From contig CAZTJA010000131.1 in the NCBI GenBank assembly GCA_964613745.1, positions 1 to 7,372 on the forward strand: a DNA stretch of 7,372 bases. The letters run 5' to 3'. Made by a program: the position numbers and the translations under genes. This document shows positions 6,706 through 7,372 of this stretch, in pieces. The notes under the pieces are model-generated. The model was not told the origin of the DNA. It was given only the letters and a program-made list of their open reading frames with translations, and searched no databases. How positions within the stretch are numbered: position 1 is the stretch's first letter; each line of letters opens with the position of its first letter. Origin of the DNA: CAZTJA01 sp964613745. GTDB taxonomy: Bacteria; Desulfobacterota; Desulfomonilia; Desulfomonilales; Desulfomonilaceae.

Positions 6706-7372
6706 ATGTTGGAAATTTCCAACCTCATGGTCTTTTACGAGAACGCTCTAGCCCTTAACGATTTTTCCATGAAAACGGAGTCCGGCAAAATTGTGGCTGT
6801 AATCGGCTCAAATAGCGCCGGTAAGACGACCTTAATGAACACCGTTAGTGGGCTTATCATCGACACCAAGATCAAGGAACATAGGAAAGGTGGGGAGAGG
6901 ATAACTCTTTACGGCAGGGTGTTTCTCGACGGTGAGGACATCACCAACACGTACCCAAGCGATAGAGTAACTAAGGGTATGGTTCTCTGTCGTGAGCGTC
7001 ATCCAATCTTTCCGGAATCGGATTTGGTTGAGAATCTTAAGATCGCAGCTTACCTGAGACCTCGATCAGAAATTAAGTCCGGCATTGAATTTGTGTTCGA
7101 TCTCTTTCCTACTCTAGTACGATTAAAATCCAGGAAAGCCGGTTTTTTGAGTGGAGGAGAGCAGCAGATGCTCACAATAGGCATGGCCTTGATGGTCAAA
7201 CCAAAACTTTTGCTACTCGATGAACCGCTATTGGGGTTGAGCCCGTTGATGCAAAACACCCTTGTCGAGGCCATACAAAAAATCCGTGGCCAAACGGGTT
7301 TGACGATAGTGCTTACAGAGCAGTTCGCAAGACCGATACTACCGATCATCGATTACGGATACGTCATAGAAA
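6706..7372 (+). CDS. livF: HAAT-type ABC transporter ATP-binding protein (LivF-like), cut by the right edge
   Basis: The frame opens at ATG 6706 (AGGAAAG at 6692-6698 as ribosome binding site) and runs without a stop to the window end, giving 222 residues and missing the C-terminus (LivF is usually about 235-240). Motifs are Walker A GSNSAGKTT (34-42), signature 'LSGGEQQML' (148-156), Walker B 'LLLLDEP' (168-174), the 'LGLSP' D-loop region, and 'TEQF' (204-207) where most ABC ATPases have the switch His. Gln here is usual in LivF (VEQN). Two features differ from E. coli LivF: about 13-14 extra residues near 53-66, rich in Lys/Arg/Glu, before 'GRVFLDGEDIT', and 'LCRERHPIF' (94-102) in place of 'VPEGRRVF'. 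It lies 66 bp after livG and is the last Liv subunit in the usual order. Confidence 0.93.
   Translation, partial: MLEISNLMVFYENALALNDFSMKTESGKIVAVIGSNSAGKTTLMNTVSGLIIDTKIKEHRKGGERITLYGRVFLDGEDITNTYPSDRVTKGMVLCRERHPIFPESDLVENLKIAAYLRPRSEIKSGIEFVFDLFPTLVRLKSRKAGFLSGGEQQMLTIGMALMVKPKLLLLDEPLLGLSPLMQNTLVEAIQKIRGQTGLTIVLTEQFARPILPIIDYGYVIE

Overview
The window reads as a piece of a Gram-negative bacterial chromosome. Three features point there: a lipoprotein with a lipobox, a periplasmic solute-binding protein with a Sec signal, and a tRNA with an encoded CCA. By eye the base composition is moderate. The combination of a CvpA protein, a LysM/DUF4384 lipoprotein and a HAAT transporter with non-E. 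coli-like ATPases would fit a deltaproteobacterium-like lineage (Desulfobacterota). That placement is inference and not firm. All supported genes lie on the + strand.

Left part (1-2079): the 3' end of an unrecognised gene, possibly of the uroporphyrinogen-decarboxylase-like superfamily, runs in from the left edge. After a short gap with a candidate promoter comes a CvpA-family membrane protein. It is followed, 46 bp later, by an outer-membrane-type lipoprotein with a LysM-like domain and a DUF4384-like domain. The last two look co-transcribed and envelope-related.

Middle (2080-2552): a compact tRNA-Ala(GGC) unit with its own sigma70-like promoter, an encoded CCA end and a clear Rho-independent terminator. 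A roughly 270-bp non-coding stretch follows, which holds alternating GATTC/GAATC boxes and a good sigma70-like promoter for the next operon.

Right part (2553-7372): a complete-looking HAAT (branched-chain amino acid type, Liv) ABC transporter operon. The order is binding protein (LivK-like), permeases LivH and LivM, ATPases LivG and LivF, the last cut by the right edge. The binding protein captures the substrate in the periplasm, LivH/LivM form the channel, and LivG/LivF power import. The real substrate cannot be read from sequence. A strong intercistronic hairpin after livK suggests that binding-protein mRNA is kept in excess over the membrane subunits.

I see no mobile element, CRISPR array or clearly new system. 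The points most worth a second look are the unusual ATPase motifs (LivG signature LPHGY and Walker B DEL; a 13-14-residue insertion in LivF), the livK-livH hairpin, the basic N-terminal extension of LivM, and a U-U mismatch in the T stem of the tRNA.
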